Of a stretch of 64,000 nucleotides of DNA, positions 17,379 through 26,391 are shown in pieces (positions within the stretch are counted from its first letter, which is position 1; each line of letters starts with the position of its first letter). The DNA comes from CAYMUL01 sp964393605 (GTDB lineage Bacteria > Bacteroidota > Ignavibacteria > Ignavibacteriales > Ignavibacteriaceae): the NCBI GenBank assembly GCA_964393605.1, contig CAYMUL010000018.1, positions 1-64,000 on the forward strand. Reading direction: 5' to 3'. The notes under the pieces are model-generated. The model searched no databases, was not told the origin of the DNA, and saw nothing but the letters and a program-made list of their open reading frames with translations. Made by a program: the position numbers and the translations under genes.

Positions 17379-19451
17379 TTGAAAAAAATTAAAGAAAAAG
17401 AATACAAACAGATTAAAAGTAAAGACGGATTGAACGGAAATAGTTTTAATAAAGAATTGCTCGAACGAGCTTTCCGGTTGATGTTCCTTGCCAGACAGAT
17501 TGACACAAAAGCGATGAATCTGCTTAAACAGGGTAAAACATTTTTTCATATTGCCGGCGCAGGACATGAAGGAATTCAAGCCGCAGTCGGATTGCAACTA
17601 AATTCAAAAAGTGATTGGCTCTTTCCATACTATCGCGATTTAGCATTAATACTTTCCGCCGGTGTTTCATCGTATGAATTTTTTCTTCAATGTCTCGGAA
17701 AAGCTGATGATCCTTCAGGCGGAGGAAGACAACTTCCTTGTCATTGGGGTTCGACACGAAAAATAAATTTGCCGACACAATCATCTCCGACCGGTACACA
17801 GTTTTTGCAGGCAGTTGGTGTGGCTCTTGCTATGAAGAAAGAGAATAAAAATAATTTTGTCTATGTCAGCAGCGGCGAGGGAACGACAAGTCAAGGTGAA
17901 TTTCACGAAGCTGTGAATTGGGCAAGCCGCGAAAAACTCCCCGTCATGTTTGTAATTCAGAATAATAAGTTTGCAATCTCCGTGCATGTTTCAAGTCAAA
18001 GTGGCGGAGAAGATAATTCGATTGCAGAGATGATGCGCGGGTACGCTCATCTCAAAATTATGCGAATCGACGGAACAAATTTCTTCGAATCTTTTCATGC
18101 CGTTGCCGATGCAATCAATTATATGAAAGAGGGAAAAGGTCCTGTTCTGATTGAAGCAGATGTAGTTCGGCTTCATTCTCATTCATCGTCCGATGATCAT
18201 AAAAAATATCGAAGCAAAGAGGAACTTCAGGAAGATTTGGAAAAATGTCCGATCGAATTTCTGAAAAAATATCTATTCGAAAATAAAATCTTTACCCAAG
18301 AAAAATTAACTGAAATTGAAAATGAAATCCTTGCGGAGATAAGTTCTTCAGCAGAACGCGCCGCAGAACAACCCGATCCCGATCCGAAACTTGCCGTGAA
18401 TTATGTGTACGATGAGAGCGGTTTGAAAGATTCATTCAATTACGAATCGACTTTACCTGCCGGTAATAATATTGTTTTGGTTGATGCCGTCAATCATGCT
18501 TTGCACGAAGAAATGGCAGTCAATAACAAGATGTATATTTTCGGCGAGGATATTGCAGACGGCAAAGGGGGAGTCTTCACTGCAACCAAAGGACTTTCAA
18601 CAAAATATGGAAGTGAGCGCGTCTTCAATTCTCCACTTGCAGAGGCGAGCATTCTCGGTGTTGCAACCGGAATGGCTTTTGCCGGTTTGCGTCCCGTTGT
18701 CGAAATTCAATTCGGCGATTATATTTGGCCTGCATTCATGCAGATGCGAGATGAACTTGCAACAATTCGTTACCGCTCGAACAACGAATGGTTCGCGCCT
18801 GTAGTTGTTCGTACTGCTGTCGGAGGTTATATTCATGGCGGGCTTTATCATAGCCAGAATGTTGAATCAATCTTTGCTCACGTTCCGGGAATTTATGTTC
18901 TCTTTCCATCAAATGCCGCAGATGCAAAAGGATTATTGAAAACTGCAATGCGATTGAACGACCCTGTTCTCTTCTGCGAACACAAAGGTTTGTATCGACA
19001 AAGTTTTGCAATCACTCCCGAACCCGATGAAAATTATCTCGTGCCGATCGGCAAAGGAAAAATTGTTCGCGATGGAAAAGATATTACCGTAATTTCTTAC
19101 GGTGCATCGCTTTGGGATTCTGTTTTAGTTGCAAAGAAACTTGAAGATGAAGGATTCTCTGCCGAAGTGATTGACCTTCGCTCAATTATTCCTTTCGATG
19201 AAGAATTGATTTACGCATCGGTGAAGAAAACAAACAAAGCAATTGTTGTGCATGAAGATACTTTAACTGCAGGATTCGGCGCAGAAATTGCCGCTCGAAT
19301 CTCGGAAAATTGTTTCCAACATTTAGATGGACCGGTGCGAAGAGTAGCCGCTAAAGACGCGCACGTGCCGTACAGCCCCGTTTTGGAAAATGCAATTCTT
19401 CCGACTCGCGAACAAATTTATGATGAAATAAAAAAACTTATTATGTTTTAA
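17379..19451 (+). CDS. 2-oxoacid dehydrogenase E1, fused alpha and beta subunits
   Basis: This 690-residue thiamine-diphosphate enzyme joins the alpha (about 1-350) and beta (about 365-690) chains of E1, a fusion common in the FCB group. The alpha part has GAGHEGIQAAVG and the ThDP motif GEGTTSQGEFHEA...QNN (about 166-196). The beta part has FGEDIADGKGGVF, SPLAEASILGVATGMA and EIQFGDYIWPAF. It decarboxylates a 2-oxoacid and acylates the lipoyl arm of E2. The beta half resembles branched-chain 2-oxoacid enzymes at least as much as pyruvate enzymes, so the substrate is uncertain. The start is a TTG at 17379, eleven bases after lipB, with no obvious better choice. Confidence 0.9.
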   Translation: MKKIKEKEYKQIKSKDGLNGNSFNKELLERAFRLMFLARQIDTKAMNLLKQGKTFFHIAGAGHEGIQAAVGLQLNSKSDWLFPYYRDLALILSAGVSSYEFFLQCLGKADDPSGGGRQLPCHWGSTRKINLPTQSSPTGTQFLQAVGVALAMKKENKNNFVYVSSGEGTTSQGEFHEAVNWASREKLPVMFVIQNNKFAISVHVSSQSGGEDNSIAEMMRGYAHLKIMRIDGTNFFESFHAVADAINYMKEGKGPVLIEADVVRLHSHSSSDDHKKYRSKEELQEDLEKCPIEFLKKYLFENKIFTQEKLTEIENEILAEISSSAERAAEQPDPDPKLAVNYVYDESGLKDSFNYESTLPAGNNIVLVDAVNHALHEEMAVNNKMYIFGEDIADGKGGVFTATKGLSTKYGSERVFNSPLAEASILGVATGMAFAGLRPVVEIQFGDYIWPAFMQMRDELATIRYRSNNEWFAPVVVRTAVGGYIHGGLYHSQNVESIFAHVPGIYVLFPSNAADAKGLLKTAMRLNDPVLFCEHKGLYRQSFAITPEPDENYLVPIGKGKIVRDGKDITVISYGASLWDSVLVAKKLEDEGFSAEVIDLRSIIPFDEELIYASVKKTNKAIVVHEDTLTAGFGAEIAARISENCFQHLDGPVRRVAAKDAHVPYSPVLENAILPTREQIYDEIKKLIMF

Positions 19452-19471
19452 TTTTTTGAATAGGACAGAAA

Positions 19472-21169
19472 ATGTTAATTGAAATTGTTATGCCGAAAAT
19501 GGGTGAAAGCGTTACCGAAGGAACCATTATCAAATGGCATAAAAAAATTGGCGACGCGGTAAAGAAAGATGAAATAATTTTTGAAATCAGTACGGACAAA
19601 GTTGATACGGAAATTCCTTCGCAATCTGCCGGAACAATTGCAAAAATTCTTTTCAAAGAAGGAGAAACCGTTGAAGTTGGAAAAGTTGTTGCGATGATTG
19701 AAACAGATTCTTCCGCAAAAATTGAAACACCCGCATCATCGGTTGCACCGGAAGTAAAACTTGCGCCACAAATGGAAAAGAAAATTGATGAACCTAAAAT
19801 TGAAATTGCAAAACCGTCTCCTGTTGCATCGATAGATTTTGTAAATGTTCCAATGCCGAAGATGGGGGAATCTGTTATGGAAGGCACGATTATCAAGTGG
19901 CATAAGAAAGTCGGCGATGTTGTAAAAAAAGATGAAACGATTTTTGAAATCAGCACGGATAAAGTTGATACCGAAGTTCCTTCTCCGGCAAACGGAATTC
20001 TCGCTGAAATAATTGTGAATGAGCAGGAAACTGTTTCGGTGGGAACGATCGTTGCAAAAATTTCTACGCAAGGCAAAGTTGTTCCGCACGAAGCACAAAC
20101 TATTTCTGCGCATGATCAAATTGCGGCAACCGTAAATGCGCAGGTTGAACCTTCTTCTCCAAAATTTGAAACACCGAAAATGGATTCTCAAAAAATTATT
20201 GAAGAGATAAAAGAAAAAGGATCGAAATTTTATTCTCCGCTTGTAATGAACATTGCGCAAAAAGAAAATGTAACTTTTCAAGAATTGGAAACTATCACAG
20301 GTACAGGTCTCGGCGGGAGAGTTTCGAAGAATGATATTCTTGCATACATCGCTAACCGCGCGGCAAATAGAGTTCAAACAGAAATTGCAAAACCAACTCA
20401 GCCGCAACCAAAGCCCGCGCCTTCATTCACGCTTCCACCAATCTCACAAAAATTTGAAGCGGGAAAAATTGAACAAATCCCGATGGATAATATTCGACAG
20501 AAAATTATGTATCACATGGTCAATAGCCGCGATACTTCGGTGCATGTTTCTGCTGTCGTCGAAGTTGATATGTCCGCAGTTCATAATTTTATGACGGCGA
20601 ACAAAGAAAAATATTTGAGAGAAAGCGGAATAAAGTTGACGTACATGGCGTTCATTTCGAACGCAGTCGTAAAAGTGCTGCAACAACATTCGCTTGTGAA
20701 TTCTTCAATTGACGGAAGCAATATCAACATAAAAAAATATGTAAATCTCGGAATTGCAGTTGCAATCGAGCCGAATGGATTGATTGTTCCCAACATAAAA
20801 AATGCTCACGAAAAAAATGTTCTCGGTCTGGCAAAAGGAATTGCAGAACTTGCAGAGAAAGCACGTACAAAAAAATTATCTCCCGATGATATAATGGGAG
20901 GAACATTCACAATTACAAATTACGGTTCGTTCGGAACGATAATCGGAACTCCGATAATTAATCAACCCGAAGTTGCAATACTTGGTGTAGGCGCAATTAC
21001 CAAGCGTCCCGTAGTCATGGAAGTGAACGGCACGGATACTATTGCAATCAAACCGATGATGTATTTAACACTTGCGCACGATCATCGTTTGGTTGACGGA
21101 ATGCTCGGAGGTTTGTTCTTAAAATCCGTAAAAGAAAATTTAGAAAATTTTAATCCGGCAAGTTTGTAA
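19472..21169 (+). CDS. 2-oxoacid dehydrogenase E2, dihydrolipoamide acyltransferase
   Basis: This 565-residue core protein of the complex carries two lipoyl domains with the lysine in STDKVDTE at about residues 43 and 165. The two domains are very similar to each other, so they probably arose by internal duplication. A peripheral-subunit-binding domain (SPLVMNIAQKENV to GGRVSKNDIL, about 253-293) and a C-terminal acyltransferase domain follow. The active site HDHRLVDG is near 536. The linkers are rich in proline, alanine and lysine, as expected for swinging arms. The acyl group may be acetyl or branched-chain. The stop overlaps the lipA start by one base (TAATG). Confidence 0.93.
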   Translation: MLIEIVMPKMGESVTEGTIIKWHKKIGDAVKKDEIIFEISTDKVDTEIPSQSAGTIAKILFKEGETVEVGKVVAMIETDSSAKIETPASSVAPEVKLAPQMEKKIDEPKIEIAKPSPVASIDFVNVPMPKMGESVMEGTIIKWHKKVGDVVKKDETIFEISTDKVDTEVPSPANGILAEIIVNEQETVSVGTIVAKISTQGKVVPHEAQTISAHDQIAATVNAQVEPSSPKFETPKMDSQKIIEEIKEKGSKFYSPLVMNIAQKENVTFQELETITGTGLGGRVSKNDILAYIANRAANRVQTEIAKPTQPQPKPAPSFTLPPISQKFEAGKIEQIPMDNIRQKIMYHMVNSRDTSVHVSAVVEVDMSAVHNFMTANKEKYLRESGIKLTYMAFISNAVVKVLQQHSLVNSSIDGSNINIKKYVNLGIAVAIEPNGLIVPNIKNAHEKNVLGLAKGIAELAEKARTKKLSPDDIMGGTFTITNYGSFGTIIGTPIINQPEVAILGVGAITKRPVVMEVNGTDTIAIKPMMYLTLAHDHRLVDGMLGGLFLKSVKENLENFNPASL

Positions 21170-22095
21170 TGATTAATCAACATCAAAAAATTTTTAAGGA
21201 AAGAAAAGAATTAGAAAGAGGGGAACTCGGCAAAAGACCCGATTGGCTAAAAGTGAGATTGCCTTCGGGAAAAAATTATGTTGAGTTAAAAAACTTAATG
21301 CGAACTCAAAAGCTCAACACTGTTTGTGAAGAAGCAAAATGTCCGAACCTCGCCGAATGTTGGAACAGACGAACTGCAACGTTTATGATTTTGGGTGATA
21401 CTTGCACTCGAAGCTGTGGATTTTGCAATGTAAAATTAGGTTTGCCAAACGAACTCGATCTCGATGAACCGCGCAGAGTTGCGCAATCAGTTCAAACAAT
21501 GCAACTCAAACATGTTGTCATTACTTCCGTTAATCGTGATGAACTAAAAGATGGCGGCGCAGAAATATTTTCTCAAACTGTAAAATTGATTCGCGAGAAA
21601 ATGTCCGATTGTACAATAGAGATTTTAATTCCCGACTTCAAAGGAAACGAAGATGCGTTCGAAATAATCATGCACAACAAACCGGATATTTTAAATCATA
21701 ATTTGGAGACAGTCGAATCGCTTTATCATGCAGTACGACCGCAGGCGAAGTACTCTCGTTCGTTGGATTTGCTTTCGTGGTTCAAAGCGCGGGGCTTGAA
21801 AACAAAGAGCGGAATAATGGTTGGCATCGGCGAGACAGAAGATGAAGTTGTAAAATTAATGAATGATTTAGTTGATCATGGCTGTGAAATATTGACTATC
21901 GGGCAATATCTTCGGCCGACTAAAAATCATTTGCCGGTTGATCGTTTTGTAACGCTCGATGAATTTGCTTTTTATAAATCGGAAGGATTAAAGATGGGAT
22001 TCAAAGTTGTGGAATCCTCGCCACTCGTAAGAAGTTCATATCATGCCGATGAACAAGCCCGCAAAGTAATTGTAGAAAAGTCGCTTGAGTTTTAA
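21169..22095 (+). CDS. lipA: Lipoyl synthase LipA
   Basis: This 308-residue radical SAM enzyme inserts two sulfur atoms into octanoylated lipoyl domains. It has the auxiliary cluster motif CEEAKCPNLAEC (about 54-65) and the radical SAM motif CTRSCGFC (about 80-87). The C-terminal RSSYHA segment holds the serine that binds the auxiliary cluster. The length is normal. Its position after E2 completes an operon that both builds and lipoylates the dehydrogenase complex. The secreted-protein operon begins two bases later at 22097, so transcription may continue into it. Confidence 0.95.
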   Translation: MINQHQKIFKERKELERGELGKRPDWLKVRLPSGKNYVELKNLMRTQKLNTVCEEAKCPNLAECWNRRTATFMILGDTCTRSCGFCNVKLGLPNELDLDEPRRVAQSVQTMQLKHVVITSVNRDELKDGGAEIFSQTVKLIREKMSDCTIEILIPDFKGNEDAFEIIMHNKPDILNHNLETVESLYHAVRPQAKYSRSLDLLSWFKARGLKTKSGIMVGIGETEDEVVKLMNDLVDHGCEILTIGQYLRPTKNHLPVDRFVTLDEFAFYKSEGLKMGFKVVESSPLVRSSYHADEQARKVIVEKSLEF

Positions 22096-22096
22096 A

Positions 22097-24226
22097 ATGA
22101 ATTTTCAAATCCACAGACTCTTTCTCTTTCTCTTCATCTTTCTCTTTCTCTTTTTCTTCAGCTTGTCCTCCGTCCACGCTCAAACTAATTTCCACAAACA
22201 GCTCGACGACGATAACTCCAAATACACAAACGTCGGCAACATCAGAATAACGCTGACAAATTTCGGAATGATTGGACATGGATTTGCGCTTTGGCCTCAG
22301 CAACCAAATTTAGAATATCCCACAGGCAGCGGAATTGAACATTTGTTCGCTGGCGGTTTGTGGATTGGCGGATTTAAATCGAACGATTCATCAGTTGCTT
22401 CGAAAGTTGGTCCGTTCGTTACAACCGGCGCAGTTGATGCAGCTTCCGTTTCTGCACGCGGCGGCGGTTTTGAATTTACAAATAATGCGGGTTCATTAAT
22501 TACAGAAAGATCATCACTGCTCGATTCGCGCTTTTACGATCCGCTTGCAATTTCGCATCAGGATTTTCTGATGGATTTTCTCGATACCAATCTTACATTT
22601 TCAAATGGACAGATAATTGAAAACCATGATCCTCTTGGTGTGGAAATCAATCAGCAATCGTATGCTTGGAATTTTCCGTTCGCTGATTTTTTTGTGATCA
22701 TGAATTACACTATAAAAAATGTTTCAGGAAAATATCTCGATAGCATTTATGTCGGATTGTGGACTGACGCAGTTGTGCGAAACACAAAAATCACAGCGCC
22801 GCGCGGCTCGGCTTTCTTTAATAAAGGTGGCAACGGATACAAAGATTCTCTTTTCATCGCTTATGAATTTGATGCGACCGGCGATATTGGTTTTAGCGAT
22901 AGCTATATCGGTGTTCAGCATCTCGGTTCAACTCCGACGCTTCAAGATTATTATATCGCACCGAACAACGACACACTACCGAAAGTAAATTATGTTTCGT
23001 GGCAATTTAGAAATACAGATGATCCGAATTTTTTTGCCCCGCAAGATGATATCTCCCGCTACAGAAAAATGCAGGGATATTTCAGCGCAACAAGCCGATA
23101 CAATAAAGGAGTGAATCCATCAACTTTGAAAACTCCTTCTAATCGTTCAATGCTTTTAACAGCAGGACCATTTGGAAAAATCAAACCGAACGATTCGATA
23201 AATGTTGTCTTTGCAATCGTTACCGCAAAAAAATTTGGAACGGATGCCGCTTCTCTCGATACAGAAGAACAGAAAGCAAATTTATACTCGAACGCAGAGT
23301 GGGCTTTGCGCGCCTACTTCGGAGAAGATAGAAATAGAAATAATATTCTCGATGCCGGAGAAGACCTCGATGGCGACGGAAAAATTACTCGCTACATTTT
23401 ACCTGCGCCTCCGCAAATTCCGAAAGTGAAAGTCGTTCCCGAAAATAACAAAGCTACAATCTATTGGGATAAAAGAGCGGAAGCATCTATCGATCCGATT
23501 TCGGGAGTAAAAGATTTTGAGGGCTATCGCTTGTATAGAACTCAAAGCGGATATGATTTTGACAGAACTAAGAGCGATATCGCTTCGTTGGTTTTGCTTG
23601 CTGAGTTTGATAGTCTTTCAAATACAATCGGGTTCAATACCGGATTTTCTGCGGTTGAACTTGCAACACCTATTACTTTTCCGAACGACACAACAAAATA
23701 TTATTACAAATTTGAAGTGAATAATTTGCTCAACGGCTGGCAGTATTTATTTTCTGTTACCGCGTTTGATAAAGGGGACGAAGCAAATAATCTTTCAAGT
23801 CTCGAATCGAGTTCCCTCGCGGCTCTGCAAAGAATTTTCCCCGGTACAACCGCGCAAGAAAATGACGATGTTAATGTTGAGGTCTATCCGAATCCTTACT
23901 ACGCAAATGCAATTTGGGATGGAAGTTCGGAACGTTTGAGAAAAATTTATTTTTATAATCTTCCTGAAAACTGCGAGATAACAATTTATACTTTAGCCGG
24001 AGATGTGATTAAAAAGATTGATCACGATGGCAATAGCAACGGCTCCGATTTGCGCTGGTTTGAAAATTTTTCTTCCGACGGAAAACAAATTTTTGCAGGC
24101 GGCGAACATGCATGGGATTTAGTTACCGATAACGATCAAGCTATCGCAACCGGCTTGTATCTTTTTTCGGTAAAGAATTTGAAAAACGATAAAATAAAAA
24201 TTGGTAAATTTTTAATAGTTAAATAA
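22097..24226 (+). CDS. Secreted T9SS cargo protein of unknown function
   Basis: This protein of about 709 residues has a long, very hydrophobic signal peptide coded by an imperfect CTTTCT tract. I choose ATG 22097 over the TTG at 22085, which would precede the signal. The N-terminal region (GSGIEHLFAGGLWIGG) matches a type seen in Ignavibacteria surface proteins but without known function. Next comes a segment with Asp/Asn-rich loops (DRNRNNILDAGEDLDGDG, about 415-432) that looks calcium-binding, then fibronectin-III-like sequence. The C-terminal domain holds VYPNPYYANA and ends in IGKFLIVK, typical of type IX secretion sorting domains. It opens the seven-gene surface operon ending at 35087. 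Confidence 0.75.
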   Translation: MNFQIHRLFLFLFIFLFLFFFSLSSVHAQTNFHKQLDDDNSKYTNVGNIRITLTNFGMIGHGFALWPQQPNLEYPTGSGIEHLFAGGLWIGGFKSNDSSVASKVGPFVTTGAVDAASVSARGGGFEFTNNAGSLITERSSLLDSRFYDPLAISHQDFLMDFLDTNLTFSNGQIIENHDPLGVEINQQSYAWNFPFADFFVIMNYTIKNVSGKYLDSIYVGLWTDAVVRNTKITAPRGSAFFNKGGNGYKDSLFIAYEFDATGDIGFSDSYIGVQHLGSTPTLQDYYIAPNNDTLPKVNYVSWQFRNTDDPNFFAPQDDISRYRKMQGYFSATSRYNKGVNPSTLKTPSNRSMLLTAGPFGKIKPNDSINVVFAIVTAKKFGTDAASLDTEEQKANLYSNAEWALRAYFGEDRNRNNILDAGEDLDGDGKITRYILPAPPQIPKVKVVPENNKATIYWDKRAEASIDPISGVKDFEGYRLYRTQSGYDFDRTKSDIASLVLLAEFDSLSNTIGFNTGFSAVELATPITFPNDTTKYYYKFEVNNLLNGWQYLFSVTAFDKGDEANNLSSLESSSLAALQRIFPGTTAQENDDVNVEVYPNPYYANAIWDGSSERLRKIYFYNLPENCEITIYTLAGDVIKKIDHDGNSNGSDLRWFENFSSDGKQIFAGGEHAWDLVTDNDQAIATGLYLFSVKNLKNDKIKIGKFLIVK
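22118..22159 (+). repeat. Imperfect CTTTCT hexamer tract within a signal peptide
   Basis: The bases coding for the hydrophobic core of the signal peptide are an imperfect pyrimidine tract of CTCTTT/CTTTCT units. A change in unit number would lengthen or shorten the Leu-Phe core without a frameshift. The complementary purine tract (GATAAAGAGAAAG type) is found in the spacers near 35619 and 62825. Confidence 0.6.
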
Positions 24227-24240
24227 AAGGAATAATTCTG

Positions 24241-26373
24241 ATGAAATTCTTCAGCTACATTTTGTTCGGTTTGCTTGCAATGAACATCGCTTTGCAAGCA
24301 CAAACGTATCCACTCGTTACAATTCAAGATATACAACGAGTTCCCGATTCATTACAAAACTCCGATCCACCATCGCAACTGAACGGCGACACGGTGAGAA
24401 TTCGTGCACTCGTTATGGTGCAACCTGTTATTCATCCCGTGAACAATAGGGGAGTGATAATTTCTGCCGGCGCACGCTGGTCTATTTATGCTCAAGATCC
24501 TTCAGGCGCAGTTTGGGGAGGAATGAATATTATTCAACATGATACAATTGGTGCGGCTCAAGGAACTTTTTTTGATTTAGTAGATACCGCACAAGTGTGG
24601 GAATTCACAGGCAAAGTTGAAGAGTATTTTACATCGACACAGTTTGCATTAATTACCGCGCCGCAACCGGTTCCCGTTGAATTCATTAATCAAAATCCGA
24701 ATCGCGTTGAACCAATCGAGCTATCTCTCGCTGATTTTTTCTCCAACGGAAATTATAATTTCAATGCAGAGAAATATGAAGGAATGTATGTTATTGTTCG
24801 GAATGTTATTACTTCCGATAGACAATCTGCCGGAAATTTTAAATTGAATGACGGTCTTGGAAATTTTGTTTTCGCTTATAATCAATCGCGACATTTTAAA
24901 ACCGGCACTGCCGGCATTGATCCGAACTATCAACCGCCGCTCGATGGTTCTGTACTAAGTTATGTACGCGGAATTGTTACAACACGCGCAGACGGTTACT
25001 ACATCGTACCACTTTATCCAGGAGATGTTGGACCATCAACTTCTTCACCGCCGGTCATCTCGCAAATCACACGTAATAATGCTATCGTAAATCCTAATAG
25101 TGCAGTGCTAATCTCCGCCAAATTAGCGGACCTCGATGGCTACGTTACATCGGCAAGTTTGAAGTATCGTGTCAACGGTGGAAGTAGAATTTCTTTACCG
25201 ATGCAAAAAAATCCTTCCGATACTACACAATGGCAGGCTTCTATTCCCGGTGTTACAGATTCCTCGCTTGTTGATTTTTTTATCTCTGCAACCGATAACG
25301 AAAATAATGTTGCGAACAATCCATCCGATACCGTGAAGGGAAATTATTTCTATTTAGTTTTGAATAGACCTCTTACAATTGTGGATGTTCAGTATAGCCC
25401 TTTCGGAAGCGGGTTTAGCGGGTATAATAATTATTCAATCACTTTGGATGGAATTGTAACTGCGGATACATCCGATATTCCAGGATTAGGTTCAACGCCA
25501 TTGCGAATTTATATGCAAGATGGAAATTCTGCATGGTCGGGAATTCAAATCGGTGCCGCGGGAACTTTCGGCAACGATATTTTAACTCTTAAGAGAGGCG
25601 ATAAAATCACTGTTACAGGAAAGATTTTGGAATCGTTCGCAGTTACTCGGATTGATAGCATAACAAATTTGTCCGTTGCCAGCAGTAACAATCCTTTACC
25701 TGCGCCGGCGGTTGTTACAACCGGGACAATTGCAACCAAAATCAACGGCACAGTCGATGCAGAGCAATGGGAAAGCGTCCTCATTAAATATCAAAATGTG
25801 AATGTTACTAATTACACAGCCGACGGCTCAAGCAATTTTGGAGAGAGCTTTATAGATGATGGTTCCGGCAACACTCGCGTTGAATGGCAGGATGGCGGTA
25901 ATACTTATCATAATGCTTATGATTCTTCGCTTATCGGATTGTCCGGTTATTTCAATGTTACTACCGGTTCAACCTTTAGTTCGATTGTGGGGATACTATA
26001 TTATTCTTTCAGTAATTATAAACTTGTTCCGAGAAAGAATGACGATATGACAGGCTTTGTCGCCGATGCAAATGAGGATGTAATTAATCCGGACGGTTAC
26101 TCACTCTTACAAAACTATCCGAATCCATTTAATCCGAGTACAATCATCAGTTATCGGCTTTCAGCGTCCGGCAATGTTTCTCTAAAAATCTTTGATATTC
26201 TTGGCAATGAAGTTGCAACATTAGTGAATGAAGAAAAAATGCCGGGTGTTTATGAAGTTGAGTTTCCAAATGTAAAGACAGGGCATGCCCCATCTCTACC
26301 AAGTGGAATTTATTTCTATCGTTTGCAAGCAGGAAATTTTGTTCAGACAAAGAAAATGATTTTGCTTCGCTGA
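24241..26373 (+). CDS. Secreted T9SS cargo with duplicated OB-fold-like modules
   Basis: This 710-residue exported protein has a signal peptide ending near residue 21 (IALQAQ). Two regions, about 25-265 and about 380-610, each look like an extracellular nuclease-type OB-fold pair: GDKITVTGKI, QWESVLIKYQNV, DDGSGN and VPRKNDDM. A partner with the same layout is the N-terminal part of the gene at 32769. An Ig-like segment lies between them. The C-terminal sorting domain begins at LLQNYPNPFNPSTII (about 622) and ends KKMILLR. An unusual stretch NVKTGHAPS (about 678-686) is coded by a palindromic insertion. No catalytic site is evident, so a binding role is possible. Confidence 0.75.
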   Translation: MKFFSYILFGLLAMNIALQAQTYPLVTIQDIQRVPDSLQNSDPPSQLNGDTVRIRALVMVQPVIHPVNNRGVIISAGARWSIYAQDPSGAVWGGMNIIQHDTIGAAQGTFFDLVDTAQVWEFTGKVEEYFTSTQFALITAPQPVPVEFINQNPNRVEPIELSLADFFSNGNYNFNAEKYEGMYVIVRNVITSDRQSAGNFKLNDGLGNFVFAYNQSRHFKTGTAGIDPNYQPPLDGSVLSYVRGIVTTRADGYYIVPLYPGDVGPSTSSPPVISQITRNNAIVNPNSAVLISAKLADLDGYVTSASLKYRVNGGSRISLPMQKNPSDTTQWQASIPGVTDSSLVDFFISATDNENNVANNPSDTVKGNYFYLVLNRPLTIVDVQYSPFGSGFSGYNNYSITLDGIVTADTSDIPGLGSTPLRIYMQDGNSAWSGIQIGAAGTFGNDILTLKRGDKITVTGKILESFAVTRIDSITNLSVASSNNPLPAPAVVTTGTIATKINGTVDAEQWESVLIKYQNVNVTNYTADGSSNFGESFIDDGSGNTRVEWQDGGNTYHNAYDSSLIGLSGYFNVTTGSTFSSIVGILYYSFSNYKLVPRKNDDMTGFVADANEDVINPDGYSLLQNYPNPFNPSTIISYRLSASGNVSLKIFDILGNEVATLVNEEKMPGVYEVEFPNVKTGHAPSLPSGIYFYRLQAGNFVQTKKMILLR
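26272..26299 (+). repeat. 28-base imperfect palindrome inside a T9SS domain
   Basis: The segment pairs with itself at 11 of 14 positions, around a perfect GGGCATGCCC centre (26281-26290), with GTA and CTAC-type ends. It is in frame, free of stops and codes for NVKTGHAPS-type residues where related sorting domains have a short linker. Confidence 0.65.
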
Positions 26374-26391
26374 TATTATTTGTTGATGGTA

